From CADEFQ01 sp050185195 (GTDB lineage Bacteria > Pseudomonadota > Gammaproteobacteria > Steroidobacterales > Steroidobacteraceae): a stretch of 64,000 nucleotides of DNA. Below are positions 28,240 to 48,254 of this stretch, piece after piece (within the stretch, counting starts at the first letter, position 1; every line of letters starts with the position of its first letter). Under the pieces are notes generated by a model. It made no database searches. It was not told the DNA's origin and saw only the letters and a program-made list of their open reading frames with translations. Location: positions 186,001 through 250,000 of the forward strand of contig JBFWZQ010000003.1 in assembly GCA_050185195.1 (NCBI GenBank), given 5' to 3'. The translations under genes and the position numbers were made by a program.

Positions 28240-28959
28240 TCAGCCGATTGCCGCCTCCCCTTGCGGCGCCGCCTGCGGCTGCGCTGCGACCTCATCCTGC
28301 GGCGCCACTTCCTGCTCGGCCTTCTCGAAAACCTCGCCCTTGAAGATCCACACCTTCACGCCGATCACGCCGTAGGTCGTGTTGGCCTCGCCGAACCCGT
28401 AGTCGATGTCGGCGCGGAAGGTGTGCAACGGAATGCGACCCTCGCGGCTCCACTCGGTGCGGGCGATCTCGCCGCCGTTCAGGCGACCGGACACGCGCAC
28501 CTTGATGCCGAGCGCGCCGCTGCGCATCGTGCTCATCACCGCGCGCTTCATCGCGCGGCGGAACATCACGCGCTTCTCGATCTGCTGCGCGATGCCGTCG
28601 GCGACGAGCTGCGCGTCGAGCTCGGGCTTCCTGATCTCGGCGATGTTCAGGCGCACGTCGACGGTGGGCAGGCCGAGCAGCTTCGCCGTCTCCTGGCGCA
28701 GCTTCTCGATGTCCTCGCCCTTCTTGCCGATCACGATGCCCGGGCGCGCGGTCTGGATCGTGATGTTGACGCGCCGCGCCGCGCGCTCGATCTGGATGCG
28801 GCTGACCGAAGCCTCGGCGAGCTTCTTGCGCAGGAACTCGCGCACGCGGAAGTCGGTGTGGATATGCAGCGGGAACTGCTTCTTGCTCGCATACCACTTC
28901 GACGACCAGTCGCGCGTGATGCCGAGGCGGATGCCGATCGGATTGACTTTCTGGCCCAT
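28240..28959 (-). CDS. rpsC: 30S ribosomal protein S3
   Basis: S3, 239 aa, forms part of the mRNA entry helicase site. The type-2 KH domain motif is intact (TARPGIVIGKKGEDIEKLRQ), and the start MGQKVNPIGIRLGITRDWSS is standard. The C-terminal tail (QEVAPQDEVAAQPQAAPQGE) is Gln/Ala-rich, as is common. It follows rplV by 4 bases. Confidence 0.97.
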   Translation of the reverse strand: MGQKVNPIGIRLGITRDWSSKWYASKKQFPLHIHTDFRVREFLRKKLAEASVSRIQIERAARRVNITIQTARPGIVIGKKGEDIEKLRQETAKLLGLPTVDVRLNIAEIRKPELDAQLVADGIAQQIEKRVMFRRAMKRAVMSTMRSGALGIKVRVSGRLNGGEIARTEWSREGRIPLHTFRADIDYGFGEANTTYGVIGVKVWIFKGEVFEKAEQEVAPQDEVAAQPQAAPQGEAAIG

Positions 28960-28963
28960 GCGT

Positions 28964-29305
28964 TCAGTCCTTCTTCCCGTCGCTGACCGCGATCGTGATG
29001 TGGCTGTTCCTCTTCACGATGCGGGTGCCGCGCCCCTTGGCGCGCGCCGCGAAGCGCTTCAGCACGGGCGCGGTGTCGATCTCGATGCGCGCCACCTTAA
29101 GTTCGTCGACGTCGGCGCCGTGGTTGTGCTCGGCGTTCGCGATCGCGGACTCGAGCACCTTGCGCACGAGGCCCGCGCCCTTCTTCGGCATGAACTTCAG
29201 CTGCGCGATGGCATTGCCCACCGGCTGGCCGCGCACGACGTCGGCGACGAGGCGGCACTTCTGCGGCGAGATGCGCGCGTAGCGCAGCTTGGCGGTGACC
29301 TGCAT
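28964..29305 (-). CDS. rplV: 50S ribosomal protein L22
   Basis: L22, 113 aa, lines the exit tunnel with its beta-hairpin loop and is a macrolide-resistance locus. It starts MQVTAKLRYARISPQKCRLV and contains the conserved ESAIANAEHNHGADVDELKV and the loop region FAARAKGRGTRIVKRNSHIT. It lies 2 bases after rpsS. Confidence 0.97.
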   Translation of the reverse strand: MQVTAKLRYARISPQKCRLVADVVRGQPVGNAIAQLKFMPKKGAGLVRKVLESAIANAEHNHGADVDELKVARIEIDTAPVLKRFAARAKGRGTRIVKRNSHITIAVSDGKKD

Positions 29306-29307
29306 CG

Positions 29308-29589
29308 TTATGCTCCTGCCTGGGCCTTGCGCGAGCCGCCGTGCGCCTTGAAGGTGCGCGTCGGTGCGAATTCGCCGAGCTTGTGCCCGACCATGTTTTC
29401 CGTCACGAGCACGGGTATGTGCTGGCGGCCGTTGTGGACGGCGATCGTGAGCCCGACCATGTCGGGGATCACCATCGAGCGGCGCGACCAGGTCTTGATC
29501 GGCTTGCGGTCGTTCTTGGCAACCGCCGTCGCGACTTTCTTCGCGAGGTGCAGGTCGATGAACGGACCCTTTTTCAGTGAGCGTGGCAT
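29308..29589 (-). CDS. rpsS: 30S ribosomal protein S19
   Basis: S19, 93 aa from ATG 29589 (MPRSLKKGPFIDLHLAKKVA), sits in the 30S head with S13. The family stretch TWSRRSMVIPDMVGLTIAVH is intact. The long open frame reaching 30369 is an out-of-frame shadow of rplB and is not translated as S19. It lies 14 bases after rplB. Confidence 0.97.
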   Translation of the reverse strand: MPRSLKKGPFIDLHLAKKVATAVAKNDRKPIKTWSRRSMVIPDMVGLTIAVHNGRQHIPVLVTENMVGHKLGEFAPTRTFKAHGGSRKAQAGA

Positions 29590-29603
29590 TCTCTTCAGGC
29601 CTC

Positions 29604-30440
<837 letters not shown>

Positions 30441-30452
30441 GATTCCTGCCCC

Positions 30453-30758
30453 TTACGCCTTCGGCTTCGCTTCGAGGTCGATCGACTGGCCGGCCACGAG
30501 GCTCACGTAGGCCTTCTTCCAGTCCTGCGTGCGCCCGATCGTCTTGCCGAAGCGGCGCGTCTTGCCCGGTTCGTTGACGACCTGCACGCCCGACACCTTG
30601 ACGGCGAACATCAGCTCGACGGCGGCGCGGATCTGCGGCTTCGTCGCGGTGCGACGCACGCGAAACGCATACTGGTTGTGGTTCTGCATGGCGAGCGACG
30701 TCTTCTCCGTGACGTGCGGCGCCAGCAGGATGTTCATCAGTTGTTCCTTGCCAGTCAC
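30453..30758 (-). CDS. rplW: 50S ribosomal protein L23
   Basis: L23, 101 aa, is the exit-tunnel docking site for trigger factor and SRP. Translation likely starts at GTG 30758, because residues TGKEQLMNILLAPHVTEK align with the E. coli N-terminus; an ATG seven codons later is the alternative. The GTG overlaps the rplD stop (GTGA), coupling L4 to L23. Confidence 0.96.
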   Translation of the reverse strand: MTGKEQLMNILLAPHVTEKTSLAMQNHNQYAFRVRRTATKPQIRAAVELMFAVKVSGVQVVNEPGKTRRFGKTIGRTQDWKKAYVSLVAGQSIDLEAKPKA

Positions 30759-31369
30759 TGCAGGCGCTCCTCGATCAGCTTCACGGCGCCGACGGTCATC
30801 AGCACCTTGTCGTGCGCGGCGAGCGCGAGCGGGTTGAGCGCCGCGACCGGCAACACCTCGACGTTCGGCAGGTTGCGCGCCGCGAGATAGAGCTTCTCGT
30901 CGATCGCCTCGACGACGATCAGCACGTTGGCGAGCGCGAGGGTCTTCAGCTCGTTGGCGAGCAGCTTCGTCTTCGGGGCCTCGAGTGCGAGCGCCTGCGT
31001 GACGACGAGGCGGTCCTGGCGCACGAGCTCGGAGAGCATCGAGCGCATCGCGCCGCGATACATCTTGCGATTGACCTTCTGCTCGAAGCTGCGGGGCTTC
31101 GCCGCGAAAGTCACGCCACCGCCCACCCAGATCGGGCTGCGGCTCGAACCGGCGCGCGCCTGGCCGCTGCCCTTCTGCGCGTGCGGCTTCTTGCCGCCGC
31201 CGCGCACTTCGGCGCGCGACTTCTGCGCCTTGGTGCCCGACCGGCCGGCATTGCGATACGCCGTGACGACCTGGTGCACCAGCGCCGGGTTGAATTCATG
31301 GCCGAACGTGCCGGCGGAGAGCTCGAGCTCCGCTGCGTTCGCACCGCTGCCTGCCACCTTGAGCTTCAT
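30755..31369 (-). CDS. rplD: 50S ribosomal protein L4
   Basis: L4, 204 aa, lines the exit tunnel and in E. coli also represses the S10 operon by binding its leader. The tunnel loop is visible at GTKAQKSRAEVRGGGKKPHA QKGSG (split here for length), followed by ARAGSSRSPIWVGGGVTFA. It lies 12 bases after rplC. A structured leader lies before rplC, which is the natural place to look for L4 control here. Confidence 0.96.
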   Translation of the reverse strand: MKLKVAGSGANAAELELSAGTFGHEFNPALVHQVVTAYRNAGRSGTKAQKSRAEVRGGGKKPHAQKGSGQARAGSSRSPIWVGGGVTFAAKPRSFEQKVNRKMYRGAMRSMLSELVRQDRLVVTQALALEAPKTKLLANELKTLALANVLIVVEAIDEKLYLAARNLPNVEVLPVAALNPLALAAHDKVLMTVGAVKLIEERLQ

Positions 31370-31381
31370 GAGTGTCAGTCC

Positions 31382-32089
<708 letters not shown>

Positions 32090-32391
32090 GGGCCTATTCC
32101 TCGTTAAAAATCGCCGCCGGCCACTGCGATTGGTGGTCGGCACCTGGGCGTCGGGAGGGGAAAACCCGTGCATCCGGCCGCGCTGGCGGTCGCTGGATGC
32201 TCGAGTGGTCTTGGCGTTCACCGCCAACCTCGCCCGAAGCCGCTTGTCGAAATCGGCGGAGCCTGCGCTTCGCCGGCGGCACCCCCACCGCAGCCCCGAG
32301 TGGGGGCAACCGATGTGGGTCAAAAATGGCCGCGCATTATAGCAGTCGCGGCGTCCTGCGCAAGCGTTCGCCCCTGGATGGGGCGGCAGCT
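32090..32391 (-). promoter_or_regulatory. long structured leader between rpsJ and rplC
   Basis: This 302-base stretch has no credible gene on either strand. From a promoter near 32340 it would give a 5' leader of about 240 bases ahead of rplC. It contains inverted repeats: CCCCCAC (32282-32288) against GTGGGGG (32300-32306), and GGCGGAG facing CTTCGCC near 32259-32279. A T5 stretch occurs shortly before the ribosome-binding site. In E. coli the L4-responsive S10 leader is upstream of rpsJ; here a leader-like segment lies downstream of it. L4 control is an inference. Confidence 0.55.
32336..32363 (-). promoter_or_regulatory. promoter for rplC and downstream S10/spc/alpha genes
   Basis: On the minus strand TTGCGC (32358-32363) and a consensus TATAAT (32336-32341) are separated by 16 bases, with TGC just before the -10 (extended -10). 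It lies between rpsJ and rplC, so transcription of the large ribosomal protein cluster can start here independently of the str genes. Confidence 0.75.
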
Positions 32392-32703
32392 TCAGTTCAG
32401 CTTGATCTGGACGTCGACGCCCGCCGGCAGTTCGAGCTTCATCAGCGCGTCCACCGTCTTGTCCGTCGGGTTCAGGATGTCCATCAGCCGCTTGTGCGTG
32501 CGCAGCTCGAACTGGTCGCGCGCGTCCTTGTCGCCGTGCGGCGAGACGAGCAGCGTGAACCGCTCCATCTTGGTCGGCAGCGGCACGGGCCCCTTGACCG
32601 TGGCGCCGGTGCGCTTGGCGGTCTCGACGATCTCGCGCGCGGAGCTGTCGATGAGCCGGTGATCGAACGCCTTGAGGCGGATGCGGATGTTCTGGTTAGC
32701 CAT
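32392..32703 (-). CDS. rpsJ: 30S ribosomal protein S10 / NusE
   Basis: S10, 103 aa, is a 30S head protein and, as NusE, a partner of NusB in antitermination. The start MANQNIRIRLKAFDHRLIDS and the conserved GPVPLPTKMERFTLLVSPH and the end ELPAGVDVQIKLN are complete. It lies 21 bases after tuf, so it appears to be transcribed with rpsL-rpsG-fusA-tuf, while 302 bases separate it from rplC. Confidence 0.97.
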   Translation of the reverse strand: MANQNIRIRLKAFDHRLIDSSAREIVETAKRTGATVKGPVPLPTKMERFTLLVSPHGDKDARDQFELRTHKRLMDILNPTDKTVDALMKLELPAGVDVQIKLN

Positions 32704-32724
32704 TGCCGATATGTCCCGGGGAGC

Positions 32725-33915
<1,191 letters not shown>

Positions 33916-33965
33916 GACGGTCTTCCTCTTGTCTGGCTGTTTGGCTGTGGACTAACGGCTGTCTG

Positions 33966-36053
<2,088 letters not shown>

Positions 36054-36059
36054 GTTCGA

Positions 36060-36539
36060 TTACCAGCGATAGTGCGCGAAGGCCTTGTTGGCCTCGGCCA
36101 TGCGGTGGGTGTCTTCGCGCTTGCGCACCGCGGCGCCACGGTTTTCCGCGGCTTCCATCAGTTCGTGCGCGAGGCGCGCCGCCATCGACTTCTCGCTGCG
36201 CCCGCGCGCGGCCTCGATGACCCAGCGCATCGCGAGCGTCTGGCGACGCGTCGCGCGCACTTCCACCGGCACCTGGTAGGTGGCGCCGCCGACGCGGCGC
36301 GACTTAACTTCGACGACCGGTTTCACGTTGTCGAGCGCCTGCGACAGCACGGCGAGGGCATCGGGGCCCTGCTTGCCGGTCTTCTCGCCGATCCGGTCGA
36401 TCGCACCGTAGATGATGCGCTCGGCCGCCGACTTCTTGCCGCTTTCCATCACGACGTTCATGAACTTCGCCAGCATGTCGCTGTGGAATTTCGGGTCCGG
36501 AAGGATCTCGCGATGGGGGGCCTGGGCTCGACGTGACAT
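36060..36539 (-). CDS. rpsG: 30S ribosomal protein S7
   Basis: S7, 159 aa, organises the 30S head and in E. coli represses part of the str operon. It starts MSRRAQAPHREILPDPKFHS and contains MESGKKSAAERIIYGAIDRI and GGATYQVPVEVRATRRQTLA. It has the short C-terminus without a long extension. It lies 15 bases after rpsL. Confidence 0.97.
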   Translation of the reverse strand: MSRRAQAPHREILPDPKFHSDMLAKFMNVVMESGKKSAAERIIYGAIDRIGEKTGKQGPDALAVLSQALDNVKPVVEVKSRRVGGATYQVPVEVRATRRQTLAMRWVIEAARGRSEKSMAARLAHELMEAAENRGAAVRKREDTHRMAEANKAFAHYRW

Positions 36540-36554
36540 GATGTATTACCTGGA

Positions 36555-36929
36555 TTACTTCTTGGGGCGCTTCGCGCCGTACTTGGAGCGGCTCTGCTTG
36601 CGCTCGCCGACGCCCGCGCAGTCGAGGGTGCCGCGCACCGTGTGGTAGCGCACGCCCGGCAGGTCCTTGACGCGGCCGCCACGGATGAGCACCACCGAGT
36701 GCTCCTGCAGGTTGTGGCCTTCGCCGCCGATGTAGGAACTGACCTCGAAGCCGTTGACGAGGCGCACGCGGCACACCTTGCGCAACGCCGAGTTCGGCTT
36801 CTTCGGCGTCGTGGTGTACACGCGGGTACACACGCCACGCTTCTGCGGCGCCGCGCCGAGGGCGGGCACCTTGGTCTTTTCCGAACGGGACCGGCGCGGT
36901 TGCCGGATCAACTGACCCGTAGTGGCCAT
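36555..36929 (-). CDS. rpsL: 30S ribosomal protein S12
   Basis: S12, 124 aa from ATG 36929 (MATTGQLIRQPRRSRSEKTK), is the decoding-centre protein. The streptomycin-related lysines are wild type in TTTPKKPNSALRKVCRVRL and GGRVKDLPGVRYHTVRG. The frame extends nine codons upstream, but that start lies inside the leader hairpin. It is first in the str-type cluster, behind a strong promoter at 37045-37073. Confidence 0.97.
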   Translation of the reverse strand: MATTGQLIRQPRRSRSEKTKVPALGAAPQKRGVCTRVYTTTPKKPNSALRKVCRVRLVNGFEVSSYIGGEGHNLQEHSVVLIRGGRVKDLPGVRYHTVRGTLDCAGVGERKQSRSKYGAKRPKK

Positions 36930-36955
36930 GCAATCTCCAGGAATGTGAAGCAACA

Positions 36956-36986
36956 CCGGGCCACCTCAACGAGCAAGGCGGCCCGG
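36956..36986 (-). promoter_or_regulatory. leader hairpin of the str operon
   Basis: CCGGGCC (36956-36962) is complementary to GGCCCGG (36980-36986), with further pairing inside. It lies in the rpsL 5' leader about 27 bases before the start codon. On the plus strand it is followed by TTTT, so it could also stop antisense transcription; on the minus strand it may act as an attenuator or stability element. Confidence 0.45.
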
Positions 36987-37044
36987 TTTTGTATGAGTCG
37001 CAATTCAGCCCCACGCCGTTGAGGGCGGGGCGAAAAGGCCGGGG

Positions 37045-37073
37045 ATTCTAGGTAGCCGTCAGGGGCCTGTCAA
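37045..37073 (-). promoter_or_regulatory. strong promoter for rpsL operon
   Basis: A consensus TTGACA (37068-37073) and TAGAAT (37045-37050) are 17 bases apart on the minus strand, reading towards rpsL. The initiation region would give a leader of roughly 110 bases holding the CCGGGCC/GGCCCGG hairpin. Confidence 0.8.
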
Positions 37074-37117
37074 TGCATGTTGCACAGCAACAACGCATCG
37101 GGACACCACCGGCAACG

Positions 37118-37438
37118 TCAGGTCTGGGGCGTGCCGACGCTTCCCTGGTGTTCCTGCGTCTGCTTGCGTGCGTCCCGCTGCTCGATTTCCCACTGGTAGC
37201 GGGTCTGGCACCGGGTTTCCGGAAAGCGGCTGCCGGTCACGACCTGGCGGCGACAAACGGTCTCGTTCGGATCGAGGCGGGCCGTTTCCCTGGACGCCGC
37301 GGCTTTGGGCGCAGGCGCCGCCTCAGCCTTGGCCGCCGGACCGGAAGCCGAAGGGGCGTTCGCGGCCGGTGGCGCGCTGGCACAGGCGCCCAGCGCCAGG
37401 GTCGCCACGAGTGCCAGGATTGCCGTCGTCGATTTCAT
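37118..37438 (-). CDS. small predicted lipoprotein
   Basis: The gene encodes 106 aa. The signal MKSTTAILALVATLALGACA carries lipobox LGAC. A low-complexity Ala/Pro tether (SAPPAANAPSASGPAAKAEA) leads to a compact C-terminal motif DPNETVCRRQVVTGSRFPET followed by RCQTRYQWEIEQRD. The two mature cysteines in that motif probably form a disulfide. I have seen this short Cys-containing module in small exported proteobacterial proteins, but no function is known to me. It is divergent from the SIMPL gene, 42 bases away, in the gap between the rif and str clusters. Confidence 0.78.
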   Translation of the reverse strand: MKSTTAILALVATLALGACASAPPAANAPSASGPAAKAEAAPAPKAAASRETARLDPNETVCRRQVVTGSRFPETRCQTRYQWEIEQRDARKQTQEHQGSVGTPQT

Positions 37439-37480
37439 GCGCTCTCCCCGTGTTGTTGTGCGCGGTAGACTACAACGACC

Positions 37481-38194
37481 ATGAACGACGCAAAAGCCCT
37501 CGGCCAGCCGCTGTCAGCGCTACTGGTCGCAATTGGACTCGCCGCGAGCGGTTATTTCATCGGCCATGGGCTGCTCGAGGCGCGCTCCGCCGATCGTTAT
37601 GTCACGGTGAAGGGCCTCGCCGAGCGCGAAGTGAAGGCCGACCTCGTGATCTGGCCGCTGCGGTATGCGGTCACCGCCGACGACCTCGCCTCGTTGCAGC
37701 GCCTGTCCGACGACAGCGAAGGCAAGGTGCGCGCTTTCCTCGGGGAGCGATTCCCGGGCGACGACATCAGCGTCTCGGCGCCGCAGATCCAGGATCGCAA
37801 TGCACAGGGGATGGCCGACCGCAGCGGCAACCTGCAGCGATATGTCGCGGAGGTGACCGTGACGCTGCGATCGAAGCGGATCGACGAAGTGCGCAAGGCG
37901 AACGAACTGCTGGGCGACCTCGTCAAGGCCGGCGTCGCGCTGGTGCAGAATTACGAGAGCCGCACGCAGTATTCCTACACCGGCCTCGACCAGGTGAAGC
38001 CGGCGATGATTGCCGAGGCGACGAAAGACGCGCGGCAGGCGGCTGAACAGTTCGCGAAGGACTCCGGCAGCGCGGTCGGCTCGATCAGGAACGCCCAGCA
38101 GGGTTATTTCTCGATCGAGGACCGGGACGCCTTCTCGCCCGAATACAAGCAGATCCGCGTCGTGACGACGGTGCAGTTCTTCCTCGAGGACTGA
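37481..38194 (+). CDS. SIMPL (DUF541) domain periplasmic protein
   Basis: This is a 237-aa protein and the only plus-strand gene inside the superlocus. An N-terminal membrane anchor (SALLVAIGLAASGYFIGHGL) is followed by RSADRYVTVKGLAEREVKAD, the signature start of SIMPL/DUF541 domains, and the domain runs to the end (YKQIRVVTTVQFFLED). SIMPL proteins are periplasmic and linked to oxidative or membrane stress, with no defined enzyme activity. It is convergent with the 121-aa lipoprotein gene, 3 bases away. Confidence 0.9.
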   Translation: MNDAKALGQPLSALLVAIGLAASGYFIGHGLLEARSADRYVTVKGLAEREVKADLVIWPLRYAVTADDLASLQRLSDDSEGKVRAFLGERFPGDDISVSAPQIQDRNAQGMADRSGNLQRYVAEVTVTLRSKRIDEVRKANELLGDLVKAGVALVQNYESRTQYSYTGLDQVKPAMIAEATKDARQAAEQFAKDSGSAVGSIRNAQQGYFSIEDRDAFSPEYKQIRVVTTVQFFLED

Positions 38195-38197
38195 ACG

Positions 38198-38563
38198 CTA
38201 GCGGTAGTAGTCGACGAAACGCACCCGGTACGCGCCAGGAGCCAGGGTTGCACTGACCCGCGCGCAGGCGCCGGCAGTCTTCGCCGCCACGGGACGTTCC
38301 GCGCCGTCGTCCCCGATTCGGACGAGTTCGAAGCCCTCGAGCCGGCCGAATGCGCGGGAGGCGTCGTGGAAAAAACAGATCCGGACGGGCAGGCGGGTCC
38401 CCGCCGCGAGCGCGAACGAACCGATGCCTCGCGCGCTGTACACCGCGAGCTCGCCTCCGGCGCTGCGCTCGACGCGCTCGACATGCTCCGCGTCCTGGAC
38501 CGCAATTTGCGTCATGCAGGCGGATAATGCCACTAGCGCAACAATCAATGACAATCCACGCAT
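38198..38563 (-). CDS. predicted lipoprotein
   Basis: The gene encodes 121 aa from ATG 38563, chosen because MRGLSLIVALVALSACMTQI is a lipoprotein signal (lipobox LSAC); the earlier frame to 38725 runs through the rpoC terminator and into rpoC. The mature domain is a small beta-rich unit: LAVYSARGIGSFALAAGTRL, then LPVRICFFHDASRAFGRLEG, then a C-terminal APGAYRVRFVDYYR strand resembling an Ig-like or transthyretin edge. No known family is recognised. It starts 18 bases past the T-run of the rpoC terminator, so it is probably expressed separately. Confidence 0.75.
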   Translation of the reverse strand: MRGLSLIVALVALSACMTQIAVQDAEHVERVERSAGGELAVYSARGIGSFALAAGTRLPVRICFFHDASRAFGRLEGFELVRIGDDGAERPVAAKTAGACARVSATLAPGAYRVRFVDYYR

Positions 38564-38580
38564 AACTGTCTGCCCCAGAC

Positions 38581-38619
38581 AACAAAAAGGCGCTGCGGCC
38601 ATACCATGCCGCAACGCCT
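38581..38619 (-). terminator. intrinsic terminator after rpoC
   Basis: On the minus strand GGCGTTGCGGC pairs with GCCGCAGCGCC (11 bp with one G-U pair) and is followed by TTTTTGTTG. It lies about 45 bases past the rpoC stop and should end the secE/nusG/rplKAJL-rpoBC transcript. This is the clearest rho-independent terminator in the superlocus. Confidence 0.88.
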
Positions 38620-38628
38620 CTTCATCTG

Positions 38629-38656
38629 GCCCGTAGCCCGTCGCCCGTTGCCCGCC
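38629..38656. repeat. GGGCNAC heptamer array downstream of rpoC
   Basis: On the minus strand four heptad units read GGGCAAC, GGGCGAC, GGGCTAC and GGGC (partial) between the rpoC stop and its terminator. It abuts a palindrome, CCGCGGGC-ctca-GCCCGCGG (38655-38674), whose loop contains the rpoC stop codon. It belongs to the same family as the arrays at 28147, 48128 and 49475. Confidence 0.65.
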
Positions 38657-38663
38657 GCGGGCC

Positions 38664-42863
<4,200 letters not shown>

Positions 42864-42867
42864 GTGT

Positions 42868-46938
<4,071 letters not shown>

Positions 46939-46995
46939 CTGGATTTACCTCTGAAACTGCAAAACGCGCACGCGGAAAACAGGCGCGCAGCACAG

Positions 46996-47023
46996 GGCGC
47001 CCGACCGGGAACGGTCGGGCGCC
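46996..47023 (-). promoter_or_regulatory. rplL-rpoB intergenic hairpin (attenuator or processing site)
   Basis: A perfect 11-bp inverted repeat, GGCGCCCGACC (46996-47006) and GGTCGGGCGCC (47013-47023), has a 6-base loop. No U-tract follows, so it is more likely a partial terminator or RNase III site than a full terminator. In E. coli the same interval holds an attenuator and an RNase III site. Confidence 0.6.
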
Positions 47024-47060
47024 GTGCGCGCGCCACGCGGCCAGGAGCCGCGCATGGAGG

Positions 47061-47447
47061 TTACTTGACCTCCACCTTGGCGCCGGCTTCCTCGAGCTTC
47101 TTCTTGATCGTGTCGGTGTCGGCCTTGGAAACGCCTTCCTTGACGAGGGCGGGCACGCCTTCGACGAGGTCCTTCGCTTCCTTGAGGCCGAGGCCCGTGA
47201 TCTCGCGGATCACCTTGATGACGGTGACCTTCTTGTCCGCCGGGTATTCCTTCAGCGTGACCGTGAACTCGGTCTGCTCCTCGGCCGGGGCAGCCGCGGC
47301 GGCACCCGCGCCACCGGCGACGGCAACCGCAACCGGCGCAGCCGCCGTCACGTTGAACTTCTTCTCCATGTCGGAGATCAGTTCGACGACGTCCATCACG
47401 CTCATCTTGGAAATCGCTTCGAGGATTTCGTCCTTAGTAACAGCCAT
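47061..47447 (-). CDS. rplL: 50S ribosomal protein L7/L12
   Basis: L7/L12, 128 aa from ATG 47447 (MAVTKDEILEAISKMSVMDV), is the stalk protein that recruits translational GTPases. An ATG two codons earlier (47453) is too close to AGGAG, so the second is preferred. The N-terminal dimerisation domain, the Ala/Gly hinge (VAVAGGAGAAAAAPAEEQTE) and the C-terminal domain (GLGLKEAKDLVEGVPALVKE) are standard. It is 33 bases after rplJ. Confidence 0.97.
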   Translation of the reverse strand: MAVTKDEILEAISKMSVMDVVELISDMEKKFNVTAAAPVAVAVAGGAGAAAAAPAEEQTEFTVTLKEYPADKKVTVIKVIREITGLGLKEAKDLVEGVPALVKEGVSKADTDTIKKKLEEAGAKVEVK

Positions 47448-47480
47448 TGTCATTGCTCCTTAAGATTTGCAAACGGGCAT

Positions 47481-48014
47481 TCAGGCGCCGGCGGCCTGCT
47501 TCGCGTCCTTCACGGCCGCGAGCGTGCGCACGAGCTTCTGGTTCGGTGCGGCGATCGTGCCGACGAGCTTCTGGATCGGTGCCTTGAGCACGCCCAGCAG
47601 CATCGACAGCGCCTGATCGCGCGTCGGCATGCTCGCCACTTTCTCGATGTCCTTGCCGGGCAGCACGGGGCCGCCGAGCGACACGAGGGTCGCGACGAGC
47701 TTGTCGTTGTCCTTCGCGAAGGCCTTGATCACGCGCGCCGCGGCGCCCGGATCGTCCTTCGAGAAGGCAAGGACCAGCGGGCCCTTCAGGTGCGAGCCGA
47801 TGGGTTCGAACGACGTGCCGGCGACGGCCTTGCGCGCAAGCGTGTTCTTGACGACACGCACGTACACGCCCTGGGCCCGCGCCTTGGCACGCAGATCGGT
47901 CATCTGCGTCACCGAGAGGCCGCGATACTCGGCGGCCACCACGGACAGGGCCTTGCCGGCCACCTCCGCGACTTCCGCTACGAGCGCTTTCTTGCCTTCA
48001 AGGTTAAGTGCCAT
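47481..48014 (-). CDS. rplJ: 50S ribosomal protein L10
   Basis: L10, 177 aa, anchors L7/L12 dimers and binds its own leader RNA to repress rplJL in many bacteria. The N-terminal domain starts MALNLEGKKALVAEVAEVAG with EYRGLSVTQMTDLRAKARAQ, and the C-terminal helix that binds L7/L12 follows. A 240-base spacer before it holds the likely L10 leader and a repeat array. Confidence 0.97.
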   Translation of the reverse strand: MALNLEGKKALVAEVAEVAGKALSVVAAEYRGLSVTQMTDLRAKARAQGVYVRVVKNTLARKAVAGTSFEPIGSHLKGPLVLAFSKDDPGAAARVIKAFAKDNDKLVATLVSLGGPVLPGKDIEKVASMPTRDQALSMLLGVLKAPIQKLVGTIAAPNQKLVRTLAAVKDAKQAAGA

Positions 48015-48110
48015 TTCCTAGTCTCTCCTGGCTTACAGATCACACCAGTTGACGGTGGTCTTCGGCCGAGGACATCCTCGAACGAGAGAGTCACCATCTG
48101 CGCAGGCGCC
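48015..48110 (-). promoter_or_regulatory. probable L10 leader
   Basis: The sequence just before rplJ contains paired segments (for example GAGGATGTCCTC, and ACCACCGTC/GGTGTGATC) and ends GTAAGCCAGGAGAG before the ATG, resembling the leader RNA to which L10-L7/L12 bind for autorepression. I judged it by eye; a covariance-model search would be decisive. Confidence 0.5.
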
Positions 48111-48127
48111 CATTAAGGAGCCGCCGC

Positions 48128-48178
48128 GGGCTGCGCGCTACGGGCTGCATTTGCCCGTTGCCCCTAGCCCGTTGCCCT
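48128..48178. repeat. facing GGGCNAC heptamer arrays in rplA-rplJ spacer
   Basis: Plus-oriented units (GGGCTGC, GCGCTAC, GGGCTGC at 48128-48148) face minus-oriented units (GGGCAAC, GGGCTAG, GGGCAAC read on the minus strand at 48153-48178) across about 4 bases, so the transcript can fold into a tight imperfect hairpin. It lies upstream of the L10 leader. Confidence 0.65.
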
Positions 48179-48200
48179 CCGCCTGCGGTCTTCGATGGAA

Positions 48201-48223
48201 CCGGCGCCCATCGGCGGCGCCGG
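48201..48223 (-). terminator. hairpin after rplA (possible partial terminator)
   Basis: A perfect 8-bp inverted repeat, CCGGCGCC (48201-48208) with GGCGCCGG (48216-48223), 7-base loop, lies about 30 bases past the rplA stop. Only TTCC follows, so strong intrinsic termination is not expected. It may separate L11-L1 from L10-L12 expression. Confidence 0.45.
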
Positions 48224-48254
48224 CCTCACGAATTCATTGAACCTAAACGCTTCC

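Noticed and set aside
32090..32323. N-terminal extension of rplC, or a separate leader peptide, in the rpsJ-rplC spacer
   Set aside because: The L3 N-terminus and ribosome-binding site are unambiguous at 32089; no short ORF with a credible ribosome-binding site was found in the spacer.
33916..33965. Repeated ACAGCC hexamers in the fusA-tuf spacer
   Set aside because: Only three imperfectly spaced copies; not the GGGCNAC family and too short to support a call.
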